From NCBI RefSeq assembly GCF_000953675.1, contig NZ_LN679998.1, positions 1,697,911-1,761,910 of the forward strand: a stretch of 64,000 nucleotides of DNA, in the 5' to 3' direction. This DNA is from Paraclostridium sordellii (GTDB taxonomy: Bacteria > Bacillota > Clostridia > Peptostreptococcales > Peptostreptococcaceae). This document shows, piece by piece, positions 16,241 to 24,855 of the stretch. Under the pieces are notes generated by a model, which was given only the letters and a program-made list of their open reading frames with translations, was not told where the DNA came from and did not search any database. Each line of letters starts with the position of its first letter. Position 1 is the first letter of the stretch. A program made the translations under genes and the position numbers.

Positions 16241-17123
16241 TTTGAACTTCACTATCTATCAATTGTAAATTATATTGTTGTATTAACTGATCTAATAATT
16301 TTTTATAAGTTAAATTTCCGCTTTTATCAGATACAGTACTATATCCTGCATCTTGAAGCTCTTTAGATTGCTCTATATATGTAGGTTTATTAAATACATT
16401 TTTATATCTTGAATTTTCACTTAAAAATTTTGCATGATCTCTTAAAGAGTCATCTTTTGATTTATAAACCCTAAATTTATCATTTATAACTTGATTGTAA
16501 TGTTCACTAGTCTCTATATTTATAGATTCGCCTTTCCAGTAAGAGTGTGCCTTTATTCCAAATAAATTATTATATTTTGATGATAATTCAGATTCACCCC
16601 AATTGGACTCTAGTATTGCTTGAGCTATAGTTATAGATGGCAATATATTATATTTTTTATAGTTTTCTACAGCACTCTCTTTTATTGAATCTATAAATTT
16701 AACATACTTTCCATCAGGACTAAGACTAGATGGTATTAATCCAAAATTACTTAAATCATTTATATAATTTTTTACTCTCTTAGTTTGACTTTTATTAAAT
16801 TTTAATTTTTTACTTACTGCATCTAAAGTTAAAACCTTATATCTATTATTTTCTTTTACTAAAAATAAATTAGCAATTTCTTTAATTTCATCATTTGAAA
16901 CATTTTTAAATTTATTATTATTTAACACTCCAATAATACTAGCAACCTGTTGCCAATTTACCTGAGCCTTGTTAAAACTAACTTCATCACTACACTTTAT
17001 AAATTGTTCTACATTTATTTCGCTTTTGTTTATTTCTTTTAAATTAAATAGTCTTATAAGTAAAATTAAAGATATTACTATTAACAAAGACGTAATTCCT
17101 AATATAATCTTTTTTTTGCTCAA
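16227..17123 (-). CDS. Cell-wall glucosaminidase (GH73), membrane-anchored
   Basis: The protein should cut N-acetylglucosamine linkages in peptidoglycan. A single N-terminal membrane segment (IILGITSLLIVISLILLIRLF) anchors it with the enzyme outside. A central region (about 35-135) of unknown fold precedes the GH73 glucosaminidase domain at about 150-295. That domain has the ITIAQAILESNWGES motif, whose Glu is the likely catalytic acid, then NNLFGIKA and the closing DAGYSTVSDKSGNLTYKKL. The start is best placed at TTG 17123. The upstream ATG at 17138 overlaps the GGAGGGAG binding site, which is 7 bases from the TTG. The final protein is 298 residues. It converges with the VanW gene, another wall protein. 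Confidence 0.88.
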   Translation of the reverse strand: MSKKKIILGITSLLIVISLILLIRLFNLKEINKSEINVEQFIKCSDEVSFNKAQVNWQQVASIIGVLNNNKFKNVSNDEIKEIANLFLVKENNRYKVLTLDAVSKKLKFNKSQTKRVKNYINDLSNFGLIPSSLSPDGKYVKFIDSIKESAVENYKKYNILPSITIAQAILESNWGESELSSKYNNLFGIKAHSYWKGESINIETSEHYNQVINDKFRVYKSKDDSLRDHAKFLSENSRYKNVFNKPTYIEQSKELQDAGYSTVSDKSGNLTYKKLLDQLIQQYNLQLIDSEVQKIKG

Positions 17124-17275
17124 AAATTCTCCCTCCATGTTGTATTAATTAGCATTATATGTAATTATATCATTATATAAATTTTTTTGATGTAACAATG
17201 TTGTTAGATATGATTATTGACATATTAAAAACTCGATATTATTATCTAATTAAAATAAAATTTAGGAGTCTAATT

Positions 17276-17863
17276 ATGATAACTTTAACTTTTAAACAAA
17301 ATAATAACACAATTAATTTAAAGGCCAATGTATGTAAAAATACAATTTTAGCTAATTATATGGATTTCAAATACTTTACAGGGCTTTGTAAGGAAGGATG
17401 TCCCCATTATAATCTAAACTACACATGTCCACCAAATAGCCCTACGTTTACTGAATACACTAAAGACTACAAATTTTCTTTAGTTCTAGCCTTGTACATG
17501 AATATAGAAAAAAATCACTCACTTGAAGAAACCCATTCATACTTAAGAAAAATTTTATCAAGTATCCTTATTCCTTTAGAAAAAGAGTTTTGTGGACTAT
17601 TAACTGATGGAGGTCGTTGTCAGTATTGTGAAAAGTGCACATATATAGATAATTTACCATGTAGATATCCAGATAAAATAAGATTTAGTATGGAAGCTAT
17701 GGGACTTGATTTAGATAAAGTATGTAAAGATATATTAAATCATAATATAATGTGGGATAAAAAAAATGAAAATATATACTGTACAGTACTAGGTTCCATA
17801 AATTTTAATAAAGATATAAGTGAAAATAATTTTAAAAATGCAATATCAAAGTTATTAAAATAA
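17276..17863 (+). CDS. DUF2284 metal-binding protein
   Basis: This 195-residue protein matches DUF2284, a cysteine-rich family found in anaerobes. The pattern CKEGCPHYNLNYTCPPNSP near residues 43-61 and the later CQYCEKCTYIDNLPCRYPDKIRFSMEA supply at least seven cysteines arranged like ligands for an iron-sulfur cluster or zinc. The family is described as predicted metal-binding; no reaction is known. The start is ATG 17276, preceded by TAGGAGTC; the longer frame from 17198 has no binding site. It stands alone and ends in a long bidirectional terminator. Confidence 0.88.
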   Translation: MITLTFKQNNNTINLKANVCKNTILANYMDFKYFTGLCKEGCPHYNLNYTCPPNSPTFTEYTKDYKFSLVLALYMNIEKNHSLEETHSYLRKILSSILIPLEKEFCGLLTDGGRCQYCEKCTYIDNLPCRYPDKIRFSMEAMGLDLDKVCKDILNHNIMWDKKNENIYCTVLGSINFNKDISENNFKNAISKLLK

Positions 17864-17899
17864 AAAATGTATCAAAGATTAATCTTTGATACATTTTTT
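17862..17899. terminator. Bidirectional terminator between DUF2284 gene and nrdF
   Basis: A 38-bp perfect palindrome, two 19-bp arms with no unpaired centre, ends in T runs on both strands. Confidence 0.9.
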
Positions 17900-18870
17900 T
17901 AAATCATAAAATCTTCATCTTCTAATTCTTCATAAACTCCTTTTTGATATCCATTACCTTTAGTTGAAAAGAAATCATGAGATTTAGTTTCTGTGCTTAA
18001 TCCATTTAAAACTATAGGATTTATATCATCTACCTTATAATAATCTTCAAATCCTAAATTTTCCAAAGCCCTATTAGCATTATATTGTAAAAATGTTATA
18101 ACTTCATCTTCCAGTCCGCTATCTTTATATATCTTTTTAGTATACTCAATTTCATTTTCCATTAAAGCTTCGAATATCTCATACATTCTTATTTTTAATT
18201 TAAATTTTTCATCTTCATTAAATTTTTCATATATTTCTTGAGCTAAAAGGCCTATAAATTTTCCATGTAATGATTCATCTCGAAGTATAAGAGATATTAT
18301 TTCACCACTGGCTATCATTTTACCTTGACCTGCTAGATACAATGGGTAGAAAAATCCAGAATAAAATAAAAAGCTTTCTAAAAATACACTCGTAACCATA
18401 GATAGGTATAAACTCTTTTGGTCACTTGTATTTTCATATTGTTGTAAAATTAAATCTGCCTTTTTTTGTAATGTTGGTTCTGTTTCTATCCAGTTAAATA
18501 GTTCATCTATTTGAGGTGTAGTCAATAGTGTCATAAATATAGAAGAATAACTTTTTGCATGTATTTCTTCCATTGTTCCCATAAATGACAATACAGCCTT
18601 TCTTTGAAGGTCATCAGTTAAGCTCATCATAGATGGAACTCCATTATTTCCTTGTTTTGTATCTAAAAGAGTAAGTCCTGCAAGTACTTTTTTATATAGT
18701 TCTCTTTCACTATCTTTTAAACCATTCCATGATTTTAAATCTTTAGATATAGATATTTCTTCAGGCAACCAAAATTGTTTTACATTTTGGTCCCAAAAAG
18801 CTTGTGTAAATCCATCATCTTCAACATTCCAGTTTACAGCTTTGTGTATTTTCTTTGAGTTAAATGTCAT
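17899..18870 (-). CDS. nrdF: Class Ib ribonucleotide reductase, beta subunit
   Basis: NrdF houses the dimetal-tyrosyl radical that starts ribonucleotide reduction. The 323-residue sequence has all expected ligands: D70 (LLDTKQGN), E101 and H104 with radical Tyr at 108 (MEEIHAKSYSSIF), a Glu in VFLESFLFYSGF, and Glu and His in LRDESLHGKFIG. The C-terminal tail (ELEDEDFMI) is the usual acidic segment that docks on NrdE. GGGGGAC lies 6 bases before the ATG, 12 bases after nrdE. No nrdI (flavodoxin for manganese cofactor assembly) or nrdH is present nearby. Confidence 0.95.
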   Translation of the reverse strand: MTFNSKKIHKAVNWNVEDDGFTQAFWDQNVKQFWLPEEISISKDLKSWNGLKDSERELYKKVLAGLTLLDTKQGNNGVPSMMSLTDDLQRKAVLSFMGTMEEIHAKSYSSIFMTLLTTPQIDELFNWIETEPTLQKKADLILQQYENTSDQKSLYLSMVTSVFLESFLFYSGFFYPLYLAGQGKMIASGEIISLILRDESLHGKFIGLLAQEIYEKFNEDEKFKLKIRMYEIFEALMENEIEYTKKIYKDSGLEDEVITFLQYNANRALENLGFEDYYKVDDINPIVLNGLSTETKSHDFFSTKGNGYQKGVYEELEDEDFMI

Positions 18871-18882
18871 TTTTAAGTCCCC

Positions 18883-20982
18883 CTATACTGAACACATTAA
18901 ACATTCATTATTTTCTCTTGTTATTTTTGTTCTTGTATAATATAAGCTTTTTAATCCTTTTTTATATGCATATATATAATACCTTGCTATATCTCTAGTT
19001 GTTTTATCGTCTGTAACAAATAAAGTTGTTGATATACCTTGGTCTACATGCGACTGAACTGTAGATACAATATCTATTACCTTTTTCATATCCATTCTAT
19101 AAGCTGATTGATAGTAAAGTATGTTCTCATTAGTTAAAAATGGCATAGGATAGATAGTTGTTGAATCTCCATAGGTTCTAACCTCTACAGGTTCCATAAT
19201 AGGCATTATACTTGATGTAGCATTTTGTACATAACTTATACTTTGTGTTGGTGCAATTGCAGTTAAGTATGCATTATATATGCCATTTTCCTTTACTTTA
19301 TCAAGTAACTTAGCCCAATCAGATGGCGTAGGAATATATATACCTTCAAATAAATTGGATACTTTTTCTGTTTTTGGTAAAAAAGACTCTTTATAATATT
19401 TGGAAAGAACACTACTTTCTTGTCCTTTTGCATACTCTGATTTTTCAAAGCCTTCAAAAGTAGTATTTTTTTCTATAGAAATTTCCATAGAAGTTTTTAT
19501 TGCATAATATCTTATCGTAGCAAAAAATACATTTGAAAAATCTATAGCTTCTTCTGAAGTATACAATATATTTTCTCTAACTAGATATCCATGTAAGTTC
19601 ATTGCTCCAAGACCAATTGCATGAGATGAACTATTTCCATTTTTTATAGTTGGAACTTCTTTAATATCTGTTTTATCAGATACAAATGATAAAGCTCTTA
19701 TAGCTGTGTCAACAGTTTTTTCAATGTCTTTATTATCCATAACATTAGCTATATTTAAAGAACCTAAATTACAACTTATATCTTGCCCCCATATGTTTTC
19801 TCCGCCATAGCCTTTTATGTCAGATCCTGTTTGATATTGAAATATTTCGCAACAAAGATTTGACATTTTTATCATTCCTACATCCTTTAATATATGTTCT
19901 TTATTAGCCGTATCTATGAAAACTACATATGGATACCCACTTTCTTGTTGCATTTGAGCTATTTTAGTTAACATTTGCCTTGGATTAATTTCTTTTTTTA
20001 TTATATCTTCATCATTTTTTAATTTATCATACCACTCATCCATATTTATATCATCTAAATAAACACCGTATTTTTTATATATTGAATTAGGATAAAAAGC
20101 ATATCCTATCTTATTTTTCTCTGCTAGTTCCATAAATTTATCAGGTATAATAGCTCCAAGTGATAAGGATGCTAGTCTTATTTTTTCATCTGCATTAATT
20201 TTTTTAGTATCCATTAACATTTCAAAATCCGGATGAAATACAGTTAGATAAGCAGCTCCAGCTCCTTGTCTAGCTCCCATTTGGTTAAAGTAGGTAAAAG
20301 ATTGCTCTAGCATTTTTGCAACTCCAACTACGCCACCAGCAGCTCCCTTTATATCTTTTATAGGTTCTCCACTAGCTCTAAGCCTTGATAAATTAAGAGC
20401 TACACCTCCACCAATTTTAGATAAATGATTTGATGAAGATATAGCATAAGATATTCCTTCTGTGCTATCTTCAACAGATAGTAAGAAACAAGATACCATC
20501 TCACCAGCCCTTTTCCTTCCTGCATTTAAAAATGTAGGTGTAGCTGGTTGAAACTCTTGTTTTACAAGTTTTTTAGCTAAGTTTAAAGCTAATTTATAAT
20601 CTCCATCTCCTAGTGCTAAGGATACAATTAAAACTTTATCATTATAGTTTTCTAAAATTTCTTCTCCATCATTACTTTTTAAGGCGTAATTTTGGTAAAA
20701 TTTATTAGCGCTCATATATGATTTAAATTCAAAGTTTTCTTTTTCTATATTTTCATAAGTATCTTTTATAAAGTCCATAGAATATTTATCTATTATGTCT
20801 TTTGAATAATAGTTATTATTTATTAAATAATTTAATCTTTGTTCTTGATTTTTGAACTTTTTCATTCGAGGATTTATATACTCTTTTAAATAACTTCTAA
20901 GAGCTTCTTTATCTTTTTCTAGTTGATATTTACCTTCTTTATCTTTAATTATTACTTCGTTATTGAGTTTAATGTACTTCAA
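18883..20982 (-). CDS. nrdE: Class Ib ribonucleotide reductase, alpha subunit
   Basis: NrdE reduces ribonucleoside diphosphates to deoxy forms for DNA synthesis, using the radical supplied by NrdF. The 699-residue protein has the redox Cys in EMVSCFLLSVEDS, the radical site NLCCEIFQ, ISCNLGSLNIAN, and a C-terminal CLMC pair that takes electrons from a redoxin. It lacks an N-terminal ATP-cone, as expected for class Ib. The start is TTG 20982 with GGTGGGA 7 bases upstream. Two NrdR boxes lie 45-92 bases upstream, so it should be repressed when nucleotides are plentiful. NLCCEI, in place of the more usual NLCSEI, is a minor variation. Confidence 0.95.
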   Translation of the reverse strand: MKYIKLNNEVIIKDKEGKYQLEKDKEALRSYLKEYINPRMKKFKNQEQRLNYLINNNYYSKDIIDKYSMDFIKDTYENIEKENFEFKSYMSANKFYQNYALKSNDGEEILENYNDKVLIVSLALGDGDYKLALNLAKKLVKQEFQPATPTFLNAGRKRAGEMVSCFLLSVEDSTEGISYAISSSNHLSKIGGGVALNLSRLRASGEPIKDIKGAAGGVVGVAKMLEQSFTYFNQMGARQGAGAAYLTVFHPDFEMLMDTKKINADEKIRLASLSLGAIIPDKFMELAEKNKIGYAFYPNSIYKKYGVYLDDINMDEWYDKLKNDEDIIKKEINPRQMLTKIAQMQQESGYPYVVFIDTANKEHILKDVGMIKMSNLCCEIFQYQTGSDIKGYGGENIWGQDISCNLGSLNIANVMDNKDIEKTVDTAIRALSFVSDKTDIKEVPTIKNGNSSSHAIGLGAMNLHGYLVRENILYTSEEAIDFSNVFFATIRYYAIKTSMEISIEKNTTFEGFEKSEYAKGQESSVLSKYYKESFLPKTEKVSNLFEGIYIPTPSDWAKLLDKVKENGIYNAYLTAIAPTQSISYVQNATSSIMPIMEPVEVRTYGDSTTIYPMPFLTNENILYYQSAYRMDMKKVIDIVSTVQSHVDQGISTTLFVTDDKTTRDIARYYIYAYKKGLKSLYYTRTKITRENNECLMCSV

Positions 20983-21026
20983 TTTCTTCCCACCTTTACA
21001 AAATAGATAAATAAATTTAATTTTAT

Positions 21027-21074
21027 ATACAATATGTAGTTATTTATTTTTTAATCATACACTACATATTGTAT
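21027..21074. promoter_or_regulatory. Pair of NrdR boxes upstream of nrdE-nrdF
   Basis: Box 1 (21027-21042, ATACAATATGTAGTTA) and box 2 (21059-21074, ACACTACATATTGTAT) are inverted copies of one 16-mer that fits the NrdR consensus. They start 32 bp apart, three helical turns, the spacing reported for paired NrdR sites. NrdR senses ATP/dATP and represses ribonucleotide reductase genes. Confidence 0.85.
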
Positions 21075-21191
21075 ATACACCTTTTTTTTTATTTCTAATC
21101 TACTATTATTTAAATTAAATTTCAAAATGTATGTTTAGGGGAATATTTCAATGTTTTTAGTTTTTTTAAAATTTTCAAATAAATTTTTTTG

Positions 21192-21220
21192 TTTACAAAT
21201 GTCTTTTTTTGATTTATAAT
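21192..21220 (+). promoter_or_regulatory. Predicted sigma-A promoter of the small RNA
   Basis: TTTACA (21192-21197) and a perfect TATAAT (21215-21220) are spaced by exactly 17 bp. Transcription should start near 21227-21229. Confidence 0.8.
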
Positions 21221-21227
21221 AATAGTC

Positions 21228-21301
21228 AGTGGGAACTTATGCAACGACATAAGTATACGCTAGCCCATAAAAGCACCTATCTTTTGATAGGTGCTTTTTT
21301 T
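21228..21301 (+). ncRNA. Candidate small structured RNA of about 75 bases
   Basis: No open reading frame with a binding site occurs between the strong promoter and the strong terminator here. The predicted transcript folds into an outer stem TGGG/CCCA (21230-21233 with 21264-21267). This encloses a 7-bp perfect hairpin (21235-21241 with 21248-21254, loop CAACGA), and the terminator hairpin follows. The local GC content is higher than the flanks. I do not recognise a known RNA family. It lies between nrdE (divergent) and a convergent gene on the minus strand, so it is an independent unit and not a leader. It could be a trans-acting regulatory RNA; this is inference. Confidence 0.7.
21269..21301 (+). 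terminator. Intrinsic terminator of the small RNA
   Basis: A 13-bp perfect stem (21269-21281 with 21286-21298) with loop TTTT ends in a run of seven T. Confidence 0.92.
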
Positions 21302-21396
21302 ATTAATGAAATTTAAAATTTATTTTGTAATATTCACATAATTTTTATTTTCAAACTTAACATCAAATAACCTTGCATACAGATATATAATAATAT

Positions 21397-21437
21397 AAAA
21401 ATAAGCTTATTTATAATTTATAAATAAGCTTATTTTT
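21397..21437 (-). terminator. Terminator of the nuclease-like gene
   Basis: A 19-bp perfect stem (21397-21415 with 21419-21437) with a 3-base loop sits just after the stop codon; the outgoing minus strand is T-rich. Confidence 0.85.
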
Positions 21438-21444
21438 ATATTGT

Positions 21445-22158
21445 TTACTTTTTAATTTTCATCACTAAGTTTTCTATATCCATCATTCTATCTAAATAGT
21501 ACCATTTACACTCAGTTCCTATTTTTGCATACTTATCTTTTTTATCATAGTTTGAAGCTTTTTTTGTATAGAATTTATATTCTTTTTTCCCATCTTTTTG
21601 AGTAATAGTTTCATATTTTAAATTATTTAAAAATCTATTTTCTATATATCCATAGACTTGAACTCTTTTTATATCATATATGTCTTTAACAAGATATTTT
21701 TTAATTGGATGTTTTTTATCTTCAACTTCTAAATTTAAATGAACACCTATATAGAAGTTTGCTTTATTTTTTGATTCAAATTCTTTTTTATCTACTATAA
21801 TTCTACTGTGAATATCTTTATCTATCGAAGTTTTTACTTCTATTTTTTTGTTTTTAAAAATTTCTGATTTTATACCTCTATATTTAAAATAGTTTAAAGC
21901 TCCACATTCTCCTATTTTTTGAGCAAATATCATTTGCTCTCCTATTTCCTTTTGTAAGTTTTCATCTTTGATAGATTCTGGAACTAATTTTTTGTAATCA
22001 TTAGATTCCTCTACACACCCTCTTGCATATTCTCTACACTCTTTAACTTGATCTTCTGTTACGTTTACAGATTTAGTTACTAATTTGTTAAATTTATGTT
22101 TTATATTAATATTTTTAACATTTATTAAATATTTACTTTTTGCGTCTATATATATCAC
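21445..22158 (-). CDS. Hypothetical protein, possible PD-(D/E)XK nuclease fold
   Basis: I do not recognise this 237-residue soluble, lysine-rich protein. A central segment has the look of a restriction-endonuclease core: GE at 83-84, then E99, followed by IEVKTS with E107 and K109. A beta strand (FYIGVHLNLEV, 135-145) and VQVYGY near 166-171 come next. The E-x7-E-x-K spacing fits a PD-(D/E)XK active site. No methyltransferase or other restriction partner is adjacent. The start is GTG 22158 with AAGGAG upstream. The function is inferred from a short motif and could be wrong. Confidence 0.6.
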   Translation of the reverse strand: MIYIDAKSKYLINVKNINIKHKFNKLVTKSVNVTEDQVKECREYARGCVEESNDYKKLVPESIKDENLQKEIGEQMIFAQKIGECGALNYFKYRGIKSEIFKNKKIEVKTSIDKDIHSRIIVDKKEFESKNKANFYIGVHLNLEVEDKKHPIKKYLVKDIYDIKRVQVYGYIENRFLNNLKYETITQKDGKKEYKFYTKKASNYDKKDKYAKIGTECKWYYLDRMMDIENLVMKIKK

Positions 22159-22290
22159 CTTTGATCTCCTTAAAATTTATTCTTAAAATTAAACATAGTA
22201 TTACATTACATTAAAATAGCTTTATTTTCAAGAACTATGTTAATTGTGATATCATATCTATATAAATAAGATTTTATTAGGAGGGGTTTC

Positions 22291-22971
22291 ATGATTTACA
22301 TATTAGTTGTTTTAATGTTGATATCTCTTAGTGTTTTATTGTATTTCACCTATAAACCGTATAAAAACTTTAGAGGTGTTTTTAAAACCTTAACCAGTAT
22401 ATTATTTGTATCTATAGCTTTAGTTGGATATATATTAAATAATTCAAACTTTACTTACTTTTTATTAATGTTATTAGGACTTATTTTCTCTCTATTTGGT
22501 GATGTTTTTCTCATTTTTGAAAAGGGAGAAAATTCATCTATGAGTAAAGCTTTTATATATGGGGTATTAAGCTTTAGTCTAGCTCATATATTTTTCTCGG
22601 CAGGGTTTATATATCTTAGCAGTTTTAAACTTTATACTATAGGTATTGCATTTTTGTTATCCTTTATAACTTTATTGATTTTAAAATCTATAAAAAATGT
22701 AAACTTTAAAGGTTCATTTTCTTATATAGTTTTTTATTCATTTGTAATTAGTTTTATGTTTTCACAATCTATTAATTTATACTTTACAGGTCATTTCAAT
22801 AACTTTTATACTCTATGGATAACAATAGGTGCTTTACTATTTGTTTTGTCAGATTTAATATTAGCTTTTAATTACTTTTATAAAAATTGTCCTAAATTTA
22901 TGGGAGTTTTAAACCTTTTAGTTTATTATATAGCACAGTTATTATTAGCTTTAAGTGTAGCCTATATATAA
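22291..22971 (+). CDS. YhhN/TMEM86-family membrane protein (possible lysoplasmalogenase)
   Basis: This 226-residue integral membrane protein has about eight membrane segments and the family signature GLIFSLFGDVFLIFEKG...FIYGVLSFSLAHIFFSAGF (about 70-115), with the conserved Asp and His. Mammalian members hydrolyse the vinyl-ether bond of lysoplasmalogens. Since many clostridia contain plasmalogens, a lipid-turnover role is plausible but unproven here. AGGAGGGG lies 7 bases before the ATG. It is a single gene. Confidence 0.88.
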   Translation: MIYILVVLMLISLSVLLYFTYKPYKNFRGVFKTLTSILFVSIALVGYILNNSNFTYFLLMLLGLIFSLFGDVFLIFEKGENSSMSKAFIYGVLSFSLAHIFFSAGFIYLSSFKLYTIGIAFLLSFITLLILKSIKNVNFKGSFSYIVFYSFVISFMFSQSINLYFTGHFNNFYTLWITIGALLFVLSDLILAFNYFYKNCPKFMGVLNLLVYYIAQLLLALSVAYI

Positions 22972-22980
22972 AATCATAAT

Positions 22981-23024
22981 AAAAAAACTGTTTTGAATTA
23001 AAATTGATTCAAAACAGTTTTTTT
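22981..23024. terminator. Bidirectional terminator between the YhhN and acetyltransferase genes
   Basis: An 18-bp perfect stem (22981-22998 with 23007-23024) has an 8-base loop, with A and T runs at the ends. Confidence 0.88.
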
Positions 23025-23082
23025 ATACCTTAAACTTCTACTAGTATATTTTCTAAATTATAAAATCAATATTTATAATTAA

Positions 23083-23616
23083 CTATTTTTCAAAAAACTC
23101 TTTAGCATATACTACCGTTCCAGATACATCTTTAAGTGCACTTTCTTCAAGTTCTATTGACATAAAGTTTGGACTCGGAACTTCAAACGGAGCTTTAATT
23201 CCAAAGCATAAGGCTTCTTTAAACCCAAACTTAGGATAATAAGTTTCACTTCCAAGTACAATAACTGATTTATATCCTAAGTTTTTTGCTATTTCTAGTC
23301 CTTTATTAATTAACTTACTTCCAATACCTTTACCTTGATAACCAGGTAATACTGCAAGTGGTGCTAGTGCTAAAGCTTCAGATTCCTTATCTTCATTTTC
23401 TATTAGAATTTTTGTAAACATAATATATCCAATTATACTTTCATCGAATGTAGCTACCAATGAAAGTTCTGGTATGTAATTTTTTGAGTTTCTAAGTCTA
23501 TTAACCAAGTCTGGTTCATCTCCATCTGAATGAATTTCATTTTTAAAAGCTTCTTTTATTAAAGAATAAATGATATTCTTGTCCTTTATATTTTCTTTTC
23601 TAATAATTATATTCAT
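23083..23616 (-). CDS. GNAT-family N-acetyltransferase
   Basis: This 177-residue protein has the GNAT fold that moves an acetyl group from acetyl-CoA to an amine. Motif A is clear (LAVLPGYQGKGIGSKLINKGLE, about 87-108, including the Q/RxxGxG pyrophosphate loop). YYPKFGFKEA follows near 145. It is of the YhbS-like type. The substrate cannot be told from sequence. GGGGAG lies 8 bases before the ATG. The gene is separate from the ABC operon upstream (72-base gap). Confidence 0.9.
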   Translation of the reverse strand: MNIIIRKENIKDKNIIYSLIKEAFKNEIHSDGDEPDLVNRLRNSKNYIPELSLVATFDESIIGYIMFTKILIENEDKESEALALAPLAVLPGYQGKGIGSKLINKGLEIAKNLGYKSVIVLGSETYYPKFGFKEALCFGIKAPFEVPSPNFMSIELEESALKDVSGTVVYAKEFFEK

Positions 23617-23688
23617 AAAATTTTTCTCCCCATAAAAAATATTACATAAAGTATATCAGATTAGACTTACTTATGTAATATTTTAAAT

Positions 23689-24843
23689 TTATACAACTTG
23701 TTTTTTGCCCAGTTTATTTATAAAGTACAATACTATTGGTATACTAATAATACATATCGTAACTATTACATTCAGGTATAAAACTGGTTTACCAAATATA
23801 TTATATGTACTTATATTTCCAAATATATTTTTGGGTCCTATTAAACTTTCTATATTTAATTCAGTAAAAACTTTAGCTAAATTATATGTTGGCATAAATC
23901 TACCTATAAATTCTGGTCCTAGCAATATAGCTACTCCTGCCGCAAGAGATACAAGATTACTTTTACTTATTAAAGATGCCAACATAATCACTAATGTAAA
24001 TAATAAAACCCCTATAAAACTTACTATTAATCCGTAAATATAGAAGGTACCTATATTTATAGTATAAGGAGACCTTACACACCTGTCTAAAAAGCTCATA
24101 GGTACATCCCATCCCTTAAATCCATGCATAGCAAGTATTATTACCTGTATTCCATTCATAATTAAAAACACAAAAGTTGAAAATATAAGTCCCGTTATTA
24201 CTTTTGCTGTTGTTAACTTTTTTTGTCCATTTTTAGAACTTAATACTATAGATGCAGTATTGCTTTGATATTCATTACTAAATATTGTACATATTGAAAC
24301 AAGGATTAATATGGACATCCACATACAATTCAGGTTAAACTCAGTCGCTTCCCTCCATCCAAACTTAAAATAATATTTTGGATTTTCTTTTTTATCTACT
24401 AAATCATGTATATATTTAAGCTCTTTATATTCATAATTATTAATATCTCCTTCTTTTTCTAATCTCTTAAGCTCTTTTTTCATATCATTAAAAGTGTAAA
24501 ATCTGCCATTTATCATATATTGAGGGTTTGTCGCTAATATATAATCCATCATACCAAAAGTTCTTACTTTTTCTTTCTCACTCAGTATTTTTCCATCATT
24601 ATATTTTCTAAGTAAGGCAGTACCTTGTTTTTCAAATATGTCGTTTTTTTTCTCTGTTATAGAATCACCTTCATATTCTTTTCCTATTTTTTGTATACTA
24701 GAATAACTTAATCCTTTTGATTTTAAATCCAAATAACTCGTTACCGTTTCTGATAAAGATGCAATTATACATATAGCTAATAATATCAATACTATTTTTT
24801 TAGAAAAAATCTTATATAATTCAAATTTAATTAAATCTTTCAT
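23689..24843 (-). CDS. ABC-2 type transporter permease
   Basis: This 384-residue protein has an N-terminal membrane helix (about 15-32), a long extracytoplasmic loop (about 35-160), then five further membrane segments, as in ABC-2 permeases. It begins MKDLIKFELYKIFSKK, a common start for this class. It is the last gene of the operon sigma factor, membrane protein, ATPase, permease, and starts 12 bases after the ATPase gene. With the ATPase it should export a lipid, peptide or antimicrobial compound; the substrate is unknown. The sigma-factor link suggests envelope stress. Confidence 0.88.
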   Translation of the reverse strand: MKDLIKFELYKIFSKKIVLILLAICIIASLSETVTSYLDLKSKGLSYSSIQKIGKEYEGDSITEKKNDIFEKQGTALLRKYNDGKILSEKEKVRTFGMMDYILATNPQYMINGRFYTFNDMKKELKRLEKEGDINNYEYKELKYIHDLVDKKENPKYYFKFGWREATEFNLNCMWMSILILVSICTIFSNEYQSNTASIVLSSKNGQKKLTTAKVITGLIFSTFVFLIMNGIQVIILAMHGFKGWDVPMSFLDRCVRSPYTINIGTFYIYGLIVSFIGVLLFTLVIMLASLISKSNLVSLAAGVAILLGPEFIGRFMPTYNLAKVFTELNIESLIGPKNIFGNISTYNIFGKPVLYLNVIVTICIISIPIVLYFINKLGKKQVV

Positions 24844-24855
24844 ACTTACTCCCCC

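Noticed and set aside
21235-21254. Guanidine-II (mini-ykkC) riboswitch hairpin because the loop contains ACGA
   Set aside because: That class needs two such hairpins with a 4-base loop upstream of a transporter gene. Here there is one hairpin with a 6-base loop and no downstream gene on the same strand.
21237-21314. A 25-codon frame starting at ATG 21240 within the small RNA
   Set aside because: It has no ribosome binding site and runs through the terminator hairpin and T-run, so translation is unlikely.
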